This document shows positions 1 to 8,959 of a stretch of DNA of 64,000 nt, piece after piece. Source of the DNA: DASSBQ01 sp040981125. GTDB lineage: Bacteria > Nitrospirota > Nitrospiria > Nitrospirales > Nitrospiraceae. The translations under genes were made by a program, and so were the position numbers. The DNA lies in the NCBI GenBank assembly GCA_040981125.1, contig JANRMQ010000015.1, positions 1-64,000 of the forward strand. Reading direction: 5' to 3'. How positions within the stretch are numbered: position 1 is the first letter of the stretch; each line of letters begins with the position of its first letter. The notes under the pieces were generated by a model that was not told where the DNA came from, did not search any database, and worked only from the letters and a program-made list of their open reading frames with translations.

Positions 1-685
1 TGTCCTCATCGTCGTTGTGGGAGACATCGCGCTTCCGGACGAAAGGCTGGAAGTTGCTGCCGAACTTCACGCCGTAGGGCGGGTCCATATAGATCATCTG
101 GACCTGGCCGCCGAGGCCTTCGTAATGCAGCAGCGAGTTTATCACGACCAGCGAATCGCCGAGCATTATCCGATTCGTCCAGTTGTCCTGATACTCATAA
201 GCTTTCAGCACCTGATCAGTGATCGATCGTTGCGGATCGCCGAAGAGTTCGAACATCGACTGCTGCTGATCGCGCTTGTGCCCGGCCAATGTCTCGATAA
301 TGGCTTTGGTCGAGAGCCGCTCGTGGATAAACAAAGGCAAGGTCGGGACGTCAAACGAAAGCCGCTCGGCCTTTCCGGTCCAGTTGAGGAAGGGTTTGCT
401 TAAGGCCTTGAGCTTAGACGCTGCTGCTTTCGCCTCTTCCAGGCTTTTTGCATCGAGTACCTGCTTGATCAGCGCCTCGCCCTGCTCACGGGCCGAGTTC
501 TTGGCATCCCAATCGAGGGCGGGCGAGATAGACGAGTCGTATTGATAAGTTTTCGGGGCTTTCTTCTTCTTGAACTGCGCCTGCGTGCCCACTTCCGGCC
601 GCATGAGGGCCGTTGCGTCGGAATGCTTGTACGGCGCCGTCTGCTGACTCTTCTTCGCCGGTTTCGGCTTCGATCTTTTCGGCAT
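1..685 (-). CDS. Adenine-specific DNA methyltransferase, N-terminal part (runs off the window)
   Basis: Reading the minus strand from an ATG at 683-685 gives an open frame of about 228 residues that leaves the window at base 1. Near the window edge it encodes QMIYMDPPYGVKFGSNF. The DPPY tetrad is catalytic motif IV of N6-adenine and N4-cytosine methyltransferases, and the preceding NRIMLGDSL stretch fits the usual lead into it. The Lys/Pro-rich first 50 residues are probably flexible. The fold resembles the large type III Mod or stand-alone site-specific methyltransferases. Whether a restriction partner exists cannot be seen, because the rest lies outside. Clear for the class, unsure of subtype. 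No good ribosome-binding site precedes the start. Confidence 0.85.
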   Translation of the reverse strand, partial: MPKRSKPKPAKKSQQTAPYKHSDATALMRPEVGTQAQFKKKKAPKTYQYDSSISPALDWDAKNSAREQGEALIKQVLDAKSLEEAKAAASKLKALSKPFLNWTGKAERLSFDVPTLPLFIHERLSTKAIIETLAGHKRDQQQSMFELFGDPQRSITDQVLKAYEYQDNWTNRIMLGDSLVVINSLLHYEGLGGQVQMIYMDPPYGVKFGSNFQPFVRKRDVSHNDDED

Positions 686-739
686 AGTGGAGGCCTGGGA
701 TGAATTTCCCGGCAGTCTAGCGAATTTCTGGCGTGAAAG

Positions 740-1600
740 CTACGTAGGACGGCCGGCCAAGTCCATGACGGCAGCGGTGACGGCGTTCGTCACATTGGCC
801 AGAAATTCAAGGTTCAATGTCTCGATCGTATCGGTCGGCCGGTGATAGTGCGGATTCCGGAAGTTCGCCGTGTCGGTGAGCATGACGGCGGGATAATCTT
901 GGTCCCAGAAGGCCGCGTGGTCGCTGCGCCGCGTATCCGGCAATTGCTCGCCTCGTCCCGGCACCACGAGCGGAATCATTGTGAGAGACGGCACGGTCCG
1001 GCCGCCAGCCGATATCACTGCTGTGACCAATTCACGAGACTGCTCATTGGCCACGACCGCGAGGAAATCTCCGGCGGACGGCACGTCGATCGGCACATGA
1101 GGTGGCCGCTGTTGTGTGCCCGGTTCATTCCTCGCGTAGCCGACGCATTCGAGGATGATTGCTCCGCAAATCTCTTCACCCTTTCGATGGAGATCATCGA
1201 CATAGGCACGACTCCCGAGCCGGTTCTCCTCTTCTAAATTAAACGCGATGAACCGAACCGGCCGCGCGAGGGCTTGCGCGTGAATCAGCCGGGCGACTTC
1301 CAAGAGCGCTGCCAGTCCGCTGGCATTGTCATCGGCTCCGGGGGACTGTTCCACCGTGTCGAAATGGGCGGCGACGATGAGCGGCGGCGCCTGCCGGTGG
1401 GCCGCCAGGGTGGCCACGACATTGTGATAGGTCCCGCTGAGCGCATGGAATGAATGCAGCTCAATGGTCGCGCCCGTCCTATGGAACTGCTCGCTGAGAT
1501 AGGTTTGGACGTGAAGGAGGTGGTTGGGAGCAGAAAAAGGATGCCGTTCGCCGACGAGCGTTTGCAGATGAGCTGTCAGACGGTTTGTGATATCTGACAC
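740..1600 (-). CDS. M28-family zinc metallopeptidase (aminopeptidase-like)
   Basis: The 286-residue protein shows the M28 metal-site order: AAHFDTVEQSPGADDNASG gives the His-x-Asp pair and the bridging Asp, NLEEENRLGS gives the catalytic and ligand glutamates, and DHAAFW with a late His completes the site. These enzymes are two-zinc exopeptidases that release amino acids from peptides. No signal peptide is evident, so a cytoplasmic role is likely, though many relatives are exported. It lies 3 bases downstream of argB on the same strand, so the two are probably co-transcribed. Substrate is unknown; a role in arginine metabolism is not implied by the sequence. Confidence 0.85.
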   Translation of the reverse strand: MSDITNRLTAHLQTLVGERHPFSAPNHLLHVQTYLSEQFHRTGATIELHSFHALSGTYHNVVATLAAHRQAPPLIVAAHFDTVEQSPGADDNASGLAALLEVARLIHAQALARPVRFIAFNLEEENRLGSRAYVDDLHRKGEEICGAIILECVGYARNEPGTQQRPPHVPIDVPSAGDFLAVVANEQSRELVTAVISAGGRTVPSLTMIPLVVPGRGEQLPDTRRSDHAAFWDQDYPAVMLTDTANFRNPHYHRPTDTIETLNLEFLANVTNAVTAAVMDLAGRPT

Positions 1601-1603
1601 AGG

Positions 1604-2500
1604 TTAGGCGACGATTTCCGTTCCGATGCCCTTGTGGGTGAAGATTTCGAGCAGCACGGCATGGGGCACCCGGCCGTCGATGATATGCGCTTTGCTGACG
1701 CCGCCTTCCAGCGCATCGAGGCAGGCGTGTACTTTGGGCAACATCCCTTCGCCGATCACGCCCTTCTTGACCATGCGCTGCACGTCTTTGCGGGAGACCG
1801 TGGAGAGATGCCGGTTATTGGCGTCGCGAATCCCTTTGACGTCGGTCAGCATGAGCAATTTTTCAGACCGTAGAGCTCCCGCAATCGCACCGGCGACCAG
1901 ATCGGCATTGATGTTATACGTATTGCCCTCGCAATCCGTTCCGATCGGCGCAATGATCGGAATGTAGTGATCCTCCTGCAGATTCCGCAATAGGCTGGGA
2001 TCGACCGACTCGATATCGCCCACGAGCCCGAAATCCTCTTCGCCGTCTTCAGCGCCGAGATCCTTCTCCAAACTCTGGGCCCAGGCCTTGGCGGTCAACG
2101 GCTTGCTCCTGATCAATCCACCGTCTTTGCCGCTCAATCCGACGGCTTTGCCCCCATGCCGGTTGATCAAATCGGTAATCTCCATGTTGATCTGCCCGGC
2201 CAGGACCATTTCCACGATCTCCATGGTCGCTTCATCAGTCACCCGGACTCCGTGGCGAAACTTGGCCTGGATGCCGAGCCGATGCAACATTTTGTCGATC
2301 TGGGGTCCGCCGCCATGAATAATCACCGGATTCAACCCGACGTACTTGAGCAGCACGATGTCCTGCGCGAATCGCTCCTTCAAGGAGTTTTCCGTCATGG
2401 CATTGCCGCCGTACTTAATGACGATCGTCTTGCCGCGGAAGGTGCGGATGTAGGGCAGTGCCTCGATGAGGACATTGGCCTTCTTAATGAGTTTGTTCAT
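1604..2500 (-). CDS. argB: Acetylglutamate kinase
   Basis: The 298-residue protein phosphorylates N-acetylglutamate, the second step of arginine biosynthesis, in the cytoplasm. Characteristic segments of the amino-acid kinase family are visible: VIKYGGNAM near residue 28, IIHGGGPQID near 60, GKDGGLIR near 122 and the late NINADLVAGAIAGAL. The N-terminal helix before the kinase core is the one that in arginine-sensitive enzymes makes the hexamer, so feedback inhibition by arginine is possible but not proven. Length is normal. It is followed by the M28 peptidase and separated from hslU by about 130 bases that include a hairpin. Confidence 0.97.
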   Translation of the reverse strand: MNKLIKKANVLIEALPYIRTFRGKTIVIKYGGNAMTENSLKERFAQDIVLLKYVGLNPVIIHGGGPQIDKMLHRLGIQAKFRHGVRVTDEATMEIVEMVLAGQINMEITDLINRHGGKAVGLSGKDGGLIRSKPLTAKAWAQSLEKDLGAEDGEEDFGLVGDIESVDPSLLRNLQEDHYIPIIAPIGTDCEGNTYNINADLVAGAIAGALRSEKLLMLTDVKGIRDANNRHLSTVSRKDVQRMVKKGVIGEGMLPKVHACLDALEGGVSKAHIIDGRVPHAVLLEIFTHKGIGTEIVA

Positions 2501-2594
2501 GCCTGTTCTCCCGGTAGATGCTTGGCTGGATCAATCATCATCAGCGGAAACGATGTCGAGATCGGCAGGATGTAAAAAAGTACGCAGCACCTCT

Positions 2595-2631
2595 TCGCCG
2601 GCTATAGCTTTTCAACAAGTTGGGCCGGCGA
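2595..2631 (-). terminator. Hairpin directly after hslU, possible terminator
   Basis: TCGCCGGC at 2595-2602 pairs with GCCGGCGA at 2624-2631, an 8-bp GC-rich stem placed right after the hslU stop. On the minus strand a run of six T follows, but about 17 bases beyond the stem, so it is not a textbook intrinsic terminator. It may instead reduce read-through from the trmFO-xerC-hslVU block into argB. Confidence 0.4.
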
Positions 2632-2632
2632 G

Positions 2633-4036
2633 CTAGAGAATGTACCGGCTCAGATCCTGATCCTTGACGATGTCCTTGAGCCGCTGATCTACATAGTGGG
2701 CGTCGATCACGACTTTCTTTTCCGGCAGTTCCGGCCCTTCGAACGAGATCTGCTCCAGCAATCGCTCCATGATCGTGAAGAGCCGGCGCGCCCCGATGTT
2801 TTCGGTTCGTTCGTTGACCTGCACCGCTGTGGCGGCGATCGCATCCAACCCGTCGGCCCGGAACTCCAGGCTGATGCCCTCGGTATCGAGCAACGCATGG
2901 TACTGCCGCGTGAGCGCGCCCTTTGGCTCCGTCAGGATTCTGACAAAATCGTCCTTGGTGAGCGGGGCCAATTCTACCCGAATCGGGAACCGGCCCTGCA
3001 ATTCCGGGATCAGGTCGGACGGTTTGGCGACGTGGAACGCTCCGGCGGCAATGAACAGGATATGATCCGTGTGCACCGGTCCATGTTTCGTCGTCACCGT
3101 GGACCCTTCGACGATCGGCAACAGATCGCGCTGGACGCCTTCCCGGGACACATCCGGTCCCATGGTTCGTTCGCGACCGGCGATCTTATCGATTTCATCC
3201 AGAAACACGATCCCGGTTTGCTCGACCTTGGCGATGGCTTCTCGGATCACCTCATCCATGTCGATGAGCTTTTGCGCCTCCTCCTGCGTCAACTGTTTGA
3301 GGGCGTCGGGCACCTTCATCATCCGGCGTTTTTTCTTACCTTGAAATAATCCCCCCAGCATGTCGCGCAGGTTGCTTTCGATGTCCTCCATGCCCCCGAC
3401 ATTGGAAATGACGCCGACGGGCAGATTGCGCTCTTTCACTTCAAGTTCGACTGATCGGTGATCCAACTTGCCTTGCCGCAATTGAAGCCGGAGTTTTGAC
3501 CTGGTCGCTTCCTGGGATTCGGCCGCAGCCGAGCTTTCGACGGATTCATTCGAGCTGTCGGTAAACCCGGCGGCAGCTCTGGGACCGGATGGCGGCAACA
3601 ACAGATCGAGCAGGCGATCTTCTCCGAGATGTTCGGCCTTTTGCTGGACCTCTTCCAAATGCTTCGCCTTGACCATGTTTACCGCCAGTTCGGTCAGGTC
3701 GCGAATGATGGATTCCACATCCCGCCCGACGTATCCGACCTCGGTGAATTTGGAGGCCTCCACCTTGATGAACGGCGCCTCCGCCAACCGGGCCAGACGC
3801 CGGGCGATCTCGGTTTTCCCGACTCCCGTAGGACCGATCATGATGATGTTCTTGGGCATCACCTCGTCCCGCAGGTCGGCGGGCAGTTGTTGCCGCCGCC
3901 AGCGATTGCGCAAGGCGATCGCGACCATGCGTTTGGCTTCACGCTGTCCGATGACGTAGCGGTCGAGTTCTTCCACGATTTGCCGTGGCGTCAGGCTGTT
4001 TACATTCAACAGGGGCGCGGACGGTTCCATGCTCAT
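2633..4036 (-). CDS. hslU: ATP-dependent protease ATPase subunit HslU
   Basis: AAA+ unfoldase that feeds substrates to the HslV peptidase. In the 467-residue protein the Walker A GPTGVGKT lies at 68-75, Walker B is in GIVFLDEIDKI, the sensor region is ELQGRFPIRVEL, and the extended I-domain (about 110-240) has a low-complexity Ser/Glu insert. The C-terminus ends in DLSRYIL, the tail that docks into HslV and opens its gate. The ATG overlaps the hslV stop by four bases, so translation is coupled and equal dosage of the two subunits is expected. Confidence 0.98.
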   Translation of the reverse strand: MSMEPSAPLLNVNSLTPRQIVEELDRYVIGQREAKRMVAIALRNRWRRQQLPADLRDEVMPKNIIMIGPTGVGKTEIARRLARLAEAPFIKVEASKFTEVGYVGRDVESIIRDLTELAVNMVKAKHLEEVQQKAEHLGEDRLLDLLLPPSGPRAAAGFTDSSNESVESSAAAESQEATRSKLRLQLRQGKLDHRSVELEVKERNLPVGVISNVGGMEDIESNLRDMLGGLFQGKKKRRMMKVPDALKQLTQEEAQKLIDMDEVIREAIAKVEQTGIVFLDEIDKIAGRERTMGPDVSREGVQRDLLPIVEGSTVTTKHGPVHTDHILFIAAGAFHVAKPSDLIPELQGRFPIRVELAPLTKDDFVRILTEPKGALTRQYHALLDTEGISLEFRADGLDAIAATAVQVNERTENIGARRLFTIMERLLEQISFEGPELPEKKVVIDAHYVDQRLKDIVKDQDLSRYIL

Positions 4037-4581
4037 GAGACGGTTCCTTGCGGCAATTCTTCGATGATGATGTGTTCGTTGGTGTAGATATCAATGGTAC
4101 CCGCGATCGACAAGGCTTCCCGGACAATCGATTTGGCGTTCAATGTGGAATGGGCCAGCAGAGCCCGCGCTGCCGACAGCGCATAAGGGCCGCCGGAGCC
4201 GATGGCCAGGATGCCGTCTTCCGGTTCCACCACATCACCCGTACCGGAAATCAGCAGGGAATTCTGCTCGTCCGCCACCGACAGCAAGGCTTCCAGCCTC
4301 CGCAACACGCGGTCGGTTCTCCAATCCTTGGCCAATTCCACCGCCGCCCTGGTGAGATTCCCTCGGTACTCCTCCAACTTGGCCTCGAACTTTTCGAATA
4401 GGGTGAAGGCATCGGCAGTCGCCCCGGCAAACCCGGCCAAGACCCGATTTCCATGGAGCCGGCGCACCTTCTTGGCGTTCCGTTTCATCACCGTCGTGCC
4501 GACCGTGACTTGCCCGTCGCTTCCCATAGCGACGCGGTCGCCTCGCCTCACGCAGAGGACTGTCGTGGATCGAATCCTCAT
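4033..4581 (-). CDS. hslV: ATP-dependent protease subunit HslV
   Basis: Proteasome-like N-terminal nucleophile peptidase of the HslUV complex. The 182-residue precursor begins MRIRSTTVLCV; removal of a five-residue propeptide would expose Thr6 as the catalytic nucleophile, as in the family. GSDGQVT and the GSGGPYALSAARAL segment are typical. Its start overlaps the xerC stop and its stop overlaps hslU, giving one translationally coupled run. The length and order (xerC-hslV-hslU) are common in bacteria. Confidence 0.98.
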   Translation of the reverse strand: MRIRSTTVLCVRRGDRVAMGSDGQVTVGTTVMKRNAKKVRRLHGNRVLAGFAGATADAFTLFEKFEAKLEEYRGNLTRAAVELAKDWRTDRVLRRLEALLSVADEQNSLLISGTGDVVEPEDGILAIGSGGPYALSAARALLAHSTLNAKSIVREALSIAGTIDIYTNEHIIIEELPQGTVS

Positions 4582-5528
4582 GGCTTGATCTTCCCGATTC
4601 CCCGTTTGCGGCCCGCCTCACCGGCGGCGCGCGGATGGGCCTGATCATAAACCGCCAGCAATTGATCCGCCGCCAGATGCGTATATTTTTGCGTGGTATT
4701 CAATGATGCATGCCCCAGCATTTCCTGGATGGCGCGCAGATCGGCCCCTTCGTCCAGCAGGTGCGTGGCAAACGAGTGGCGCAACGCATGAGGACTCACC
4801 GCTCCGCCGGGAAGCCGGCGCGAATATTTGGCGACGATCCTCGCCACCGTTCTTGTCGTAAGACGCCGTCCGGCGGAGTTTGTAAAGACCGCCCGATCGG
4901 ATGATTTCATCAGGGGCGAGTCACGCCGGATCGCGGACCGCCGCGCATGGTACGCTCTGATGGCATCGAGTGCAACCGTTCCGATCGGGACGATGCGTTC
5001 CTTGCGGCCTTTTCCCCTGAGACGAACCACTCCCTCCGCGGGTACCACGTCCCCCGCATCGAGCGCCACCAATTCACTGACGCGAGCGCCCGTTGAATAC
5101 AGGACCTCCAGAATGGCTCGATCTCGCAACGCCGACACGGTCTCGCCCTCCGGAAATTCCATGAGCGCGTTGGCATCGTCCTTCGAGAGGACACGAGGGA
5201 GGTACCGCGGCAATCTGGGCATGCGGACATCCTGCGCCGGGTTATACGACGCTCTGCCGGTACGCACCAGAAACCGATAGAAACTCCGCAATGCGGCGAG
5301 CTTTCTAGCGAGCGAGCTGCTCTTTTCCCCCGCGCCGGCCAGCCCCGCGAGATATTCCCGTATCAGCGATGCGTCCGGCGCAGCCGTATCCGGTTGTTGT
5401 CCATGCGCGCGATTCTCGGCAAAATCCCGGAACTGGCGCAGATCGGATCGATAGCTTCGCACCGTTTCCGGAGACGCATCCTGCTGCACTTCCAGAAATG
5501 TCATGAAAGCGCCGATCGCGTCATCCAT
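4578..5528 (-). CDS. xerC: Tyrosine recombinase XerC
   Basis: Site-specific recombinase resolving chromosome dimers at dif together with XerD. Starting from MDDAIGAF the protein has 316 residues; the longer frame upstream would run far into trmFO and adds unconserved sequence, so I reject it. Catalytic residues are all present: Arg149 (STGARVSEL), Lys173 (GKGRKER), His247 and Arg250 (HALRHSF), His273 (LGHASL) and Tyr282 (KYTHL). The N-terminal SAM-like core-binding domain spans about 1-95. It overlaps the end of trmFO by 28 bases. XerC and XerD are hard to tell apart by eye; the hslV neighbourhood favours XerC. Confidence 0.93.
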   Translation of the reverse strand: MDDAIGAFMTFLEVQQDASPETVRSYRSDLRQFRDFAENRAHGQQPDTAAPDASLIREYLAGLAGAGEKSSSLARKLAALRSFYRFLVRTGRASYNPAQDVRMPRLPRYLPRVLSKDDANALMEFPEGETVSALRDRAILEVLYSTGARVSELVALDAGDVVPAEGVVRLRGKGRKERIVPIGTVALDAIRAYHARRSAIRRDSPLMKSSDRAVFTNSAGRRLTTRTVARIVAKYSRRLPGGAVSPHALRHSFATHLLDEGADLRAIQEMLGHASLNTTQKYTHLAADQLLAVYDQAHPRAAGEAGRKRGIGKIKP

Positions 5529-6817
5529 GCGTCGAAATCCTTGAGGGCGCGCTCCTGGTAGAGCCGCCGTTTCTGTTCTTTGTCGCGAACGCGCGTCGGC
5601 AGCGGCGGGAACAGTCCGAAATTGGTGTTCATCGGCTGAAAATACCGCGGATCGCTGGACGAGATATGGGAGATCAGGCATCCATGAGCCGTCGTGGGCA
5701 CAGGCGTTACGAGCGGCAAGCCGGCGAGGCCTCGCGCGGCGTTGATGCCGGCAAGTCCGCCCATGGCCGCCGATTCCGTGTATCCTTCCACGCCGACCAG
5801 CTGACCGGCAAAGAAGACCGTGCCGCGGCTCTTGAGCTGCAGCGTGCTGCGCAACAGTTGGGGCGAATTGATAAATGTATTCCGGTGAAGGCTCCCGTAC
5901 CGGAGAAACTCCGCCTGTTCCAGGCCGGGGATCATGCGAAAGACGCGGCGCTGCTCCGGATAGGTCAATTTCGTCTGAAACCCGACCAGGTTGTAACAGG
6001 AGCGGTGGACATTCTCGGCCCGCAATTGGACGACGGCATAGGGGCGTGTTCCGGTCCGGGGATCGCTCAGTCCCACCGGCTTGAGAGGGCCGAATTGCAT
6101 GGTTTGCCGCCCTCGTTCTGCCATGACTTCAATAGGAATACAACTTTCAAAATAGGCGATCTTCTCGAATTCTTTCGGCTGGACCTTCTCCGCCGCCACC
6201 ATCGCTTCATAGAATGTCTGATAGGCCGGTTCGTCCATCGGACAATTCAAATAGTCGTCGCCGCCCTTTCCGTATCGCGATGCCCGGAACGCCACGTCCA
6301 TATTGATGGAGTCGGCGTCCACGATCGGTGAAATCGCGTCGAAGAAATACAAGTGCTTTTCGTGCGTCAATTGGGCGATGGCGGCCGACAGTTTGTCCGA
6401 GGTCAACGGACCGGTGGCAATAATCGTGATCGCGTCGGCAGGAATGTCCGTCACTTCTTCCCGCGAAATCCGGATGTTGGGATGCCCTTCCAGTTCTTGG
6501 GTAATCCGCGCGGCGAATTGATCCCGATCAACGGCCAGGGCGGAGCCGGCCGGCACACGAGTCCCGTCGGCCACACGGATAATCAACGACCCAAGGCGCC
6601 GCATCTCTTCTTTGAGAATGCCGGGCGCGTTTAGCGTATCCGCCGAACCCAGGCTATTGGAACAAACGAGCTCAGCCAGGTACCCGGTCTTATGGGCTTT
6701 GGTCATTTCCTTGGGACGCATTTCGTAGAGGGTCACCTTGGCCCCTCGATTGGCTGCCTGCCACGCTGCTTCACTTCCTGCCAGCCCGCCTCCGACGATC
6801 ACGATATCCGGTCGCAT
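5501..6817 (-). CDS. trmFO: Methylenetetrahydrofolate-tRNA-(uracil-54-C5)-methyltransferase TrmFO
   Basis: FAD- and folate-dependent enzyme that makes ribothymidine at position 54 of tRNA. From the ATG before RPDIVIVGGG the protein has 438 residues; the N-terminal GGGLAGSEAAWQAA is the FAD-binding Rossmann motif. YEMRPKEMTKAHKT, LVCSNSLGS and the later GQLVGVEGYTESAAMGGLAG are hallmark TrmFO segments. A further upstream ATG at 6874 would add 19 residues before the Rossmann strand and is less likely; GTGAGG lies about 10 bases before the chosen start. First gene of the run trmFO-xerC-hslV-hslU. Confidence 0.97.
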   Translation of the reverse strand: MRPDIVIVGGGLAGSEAAWQAANRGAKVTLYEMRPKEMTKAHKTGYLAELVCSNSLGSADTLNAPGILKEEMRRLGSLIIRVADGTRVPAGSALAVDRDQFAARITQELEGHPNIRISREEVTDIPADAITIIATGPLTSDKLSAAIAQLTHEKHLYFFDAISPIVDADSINMDVAFRASRYGKGGDDYLNCPMDEPAYQTFYEAMVAAEKVQPKEFEKIAYFESCIPIEVMAERGRQTMQFGPLKPVGLSDPRTGTRPYAVVQLRAENVHRSCYNLVGFQTKLTYPEQRRVFRMIPGLEQAEFLRYGSLHRNTFINSPQLLRSTLQLKSRGTVFFAGQLVGVEGYTESAAMGGLAGINAARGLAGLPLVTPVPTTAHGCLISHISSSDPRYFQPMNTNFGLFPPLPTRVRDKEQKRRLYQERALKDFDAWMTRSALS

Positions 6818-7067
6818 TGCTTGAAACCTCACGTTCAAAAAGGAAAGAAGTGATTGTAAGAATCGCTTTTTCAAGATGTCAAGGAAATGGCTCCGACCGA
6901 CATCCGGTAGTGGGCCAGGTTGCCCCTGGAAGCACTGAAGGCTGTCACCTTGATCAAGCAGTGGATGTCCGCCTTCGCGGGCCTGACGCGAAAGGAAACT
7001 GACCCACTCCCCGACATCCTCCTCGGTTGATCCGTTTCAAGGGGCCGTGCTACACTTCGCTCGCAGG

Positions 7068-7142
7068 GGGCGATTAGCTCAGGGGGAGAGCGCTTCCTTC
7101 ACACGGAAGAGGCCACTGGTTCGATACCAGTATCGCCCACCA
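7068..7142 (+). tRNA. tRNA-Val (anticodon CAC)
   Basis: A full cloverleaf can be drawn: acceptor GGGCGAT pairs with ATCGCCC, D-stem GCTC/GAGC, anticodon stem CTTCC/GGAAG with loop TTCACAC (anticodon CAC, reading GUG), T-arm ACTGG-TTCGATA-CCAGT, discriminator A and an encoded CCA at 7140-7142. Confidence 0.97.
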
Positions 7143-7298
7143 TCCTGTTTCTTAAGGGGTTTTCCTGCTCCACGTCTCAGATACTTTTCTTCGCCCGCCG
7201 GACTCGGCCGATACTGGACAGAATGGGCTCCCTCAGCTACACTCTCCATGTGAGTTTTTTCTGTCTCGTCTAGAAGATTAAACGAAAGAGAGGCGCCT

Positions 7299-7631
7299 AT
7301 GCGTGGCTTAGCCTGGTCATCACTGATCGTGGTGGTTCTACTCGTCACGGGTTGTTCAAGTACCCGCCAAGTCGCCGCAATCGAGCAGGATTATGCCGCG
7401 CCCATGAGCATCTATAGTGTGATGGATGCTACGTCTCTTGTTTATACCGATCCCACAGCCGCCGCGCCTATGAATGACGAACCGCGTCGATGGCTCGGTT
7501 TCGCGCTTCATCCGGTGGGACAGCTGGTGGATTACACGATTAACCGTCCGTTACGCGGCCTTGCTTCATCGATGCCCTACTTGTTCGGCTATACAGCGGA
7601 AGATGCCATGGTCGATTCCCAGCGACGTTGA
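7299..7631 (+). CDS. Small lipoprotein of unknown function
   Basis: The 110-residue product has a signal peptide with the lipobox LVTGC at about residues 15-19, so Cys19 would be lipidated and the protein anchored in the envelope. The mature part is rich in Ala, Pro and Arg. It has a central LGFALHPVGQLVDYTINRPL stretch that could be an amphipathic membrane-contacting segment, and it resembles no domain I recognise. A good hairpin terminator follows, so it is probably a one-gene unit, transcribed downstream of tRNA-Val. Confidence 0.8.
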   Translation: MRGLAWSSLIVVVLLVTGCSSTRQVAAIEQDYAAPMSIYSVMDATSLVYTDPTAAAPMNDEPRRWLGFALHPVGQLVDYTINRPLRGLASSMPYLFGYTAEDAMVDSQRR

Positions 7632-7654
7632 TTGCGTTTAGGTAGGATGCGCGA

Positions 7655-7690
7655 AGGGCTCGCTGCCGACGGGTAGCGGGCCCTTTCTGT
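7655..7690 (+). terminator. Intrinsic terminator
   Basis: AGGGC-T-CGCT and AGCG-G-GCCCT form a 9-bp GC-rich stem with one mismatch around a 10-base loop, followed by TTTCTGTTT. It is well placed 24 bases after the small lipoprotein gene. Confidence 0.7.
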
Positions 7691-7774
7691 TTCCGCTCCA
7701 TTCCATTTCTTGACTTCGACTTCGCCGGGCGTTTGGTGTATCCTGCCGATCTGTTGTTCGCTTCCGGCCGATAG

Positions 7775-8917
7775 ATGCGCTATTCCTGTTATACCCGTGT
7801 ACTCGCGATGCTGGCGTTGCTGGCTTTTGCCGGTGCGTGTGAAACACCGCCGCCACGGCCGCCCTTGCCGCCTTCCGAGAGCGATTTAGACCTATTGCGA
7901 TCGACCAAACTATGCGACCAGCAGGAGTCCTTCCTGAAACGCCATCCGTCTCTGAGTTTTGAACGACGTCCCTGGGGGACAGGAAAAGAGTTTCGCCTGC
8001 CCTCGGCACAGAGTTCTCTCAAAGGCGATGAGTCGTATTTTTTTGACGAAGACGGCACGCTGGTCGGCGCCCTGTTCGTATTTCCCGCAGGGCTCGACTT
8101 GGCGCCGTACCGGACGCTCCGCCATACCCTGTCGCAACTGAAACCCGCTTTGGAATTCTACCTGACCGTGGCGAAACTTGCCGATCGGGCCAGTATGGAG
8201 GCCAGCACGCTGTATCAGACAGGAGATGAGAAAACGACCACTCAGTACCTGGTGCTGGGAAATTTGGACGCGCCTTTTCTCCTTGAAGCTTCCTTTACTA
8301 TCGATCCGTATGTCCAGTTGTTCTCGCCGTACCGGAAGGACTTCCTGGATCGACTGAGAGAGACCGGCAATGGATCGGCGGATCACCGTTTGGACAGCCA
8401 GGGTGCCGAAGATAAAGAACCCTTTGTCTCGCTCCAACAGTTTGCGCGGGGACAGACTGCGCAGCTCTCGTACTGCGGGACTCGGAACGATGCCGTGGCG
8501 CTTGACGCCTACAAGAAAGCCGGTGCCAGCGGGTTTTCCAACAAGGTCTGGCAGGCGGAACTGCACCATCGGTTGGGAATGGCGTTGGACGCCAAGGGAG
8601 AGACCGACAAAGCGAAAGCCGAACTCCTCCAGTCCCTTGCCATTCGACCGAACAGCCCTGAAGTCTTGAACAATCTTGGCACCGTCTACAAGACACTGGG
8701 CGACAAGGCTAATGCGATGACGTCTTTTGAAAAGGCCGTGTCGGTTCGGCCGAATTACGCCATGGCGCGCTACAACTTGGCGCAGCTGTTTGAAGCGACG
8801 GATCGCAAACGCGCCATCACGGAATACGAAACCTATATCGCGCTGGTAGACGGCATCCCCGAAGAAGCGGATCGTATCCTGCTCGCTAAACAGCGGGTGA
8901 AAGACCTCAAACGATAG
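7775..8917 (+). CDS. TPR-repeat lipoprotein
   Basis: The 380-residue protein starts with a signal peptide ending in lipobox FAGAC (Cys22), followed by a Pro-rich linker. Residues about 30-230 form an unassigned domain with alternating strands. The C-terminal third (about 250-375) holds three tetratricopeptide-like repeats, visible as ELHHRLGMALDAKGETDKA, EVLNNLGTVYKTLGDKANA and the ARYNLAQLFEATD unit. TPR lipoproteins act as scaffolds for envelope complexes; the partner cannot be told here. It converges with the dksA-like gene. Confidence 0.85.
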   Translation: MRYSCYTRVLAMLALLAFAGACETPPPRPPLPPSESDLDLLRSTKLCDQQESFLKRHPSLSFERRPWGTGKEFRLPSAQSSLKGDESYFFDEDGTLVGALFVFPAGLDLAPYRTLRHTLSQLKPALEFYLTVAKLADRASMEASTLYQTGDEKTTTQYLVLGNLDAPFLLEASFTIDPYVQLFSPYRKDFLDRLRETGNGSADHRLDSQGAEDKEPFVSLQQFARGQTAQLSYCGTRNDAVALDAYKKAGASGFSNKVWQAELHHRLGMALDAKGETDKAKAELLQSLAIRPNSPEVLNNLGTVYKTLGDKANAMTSFEKAVSVRPNYAMARYNLAQLFEATDRKRAITEYETYIALVDGIPEEADRILLAKQRVKDLKR

Positions 8918-8959
8918 CGATGGCAACGCAATGCTTGGGATGTCGGGTCAGGACCGACC

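Noticed and set aside
8942..8958. GTCGG-N7-CCGAC hairpin between convergent genes
   Set aside because: Stem of only five base pairs and no T-run; too weak to call a terminator.
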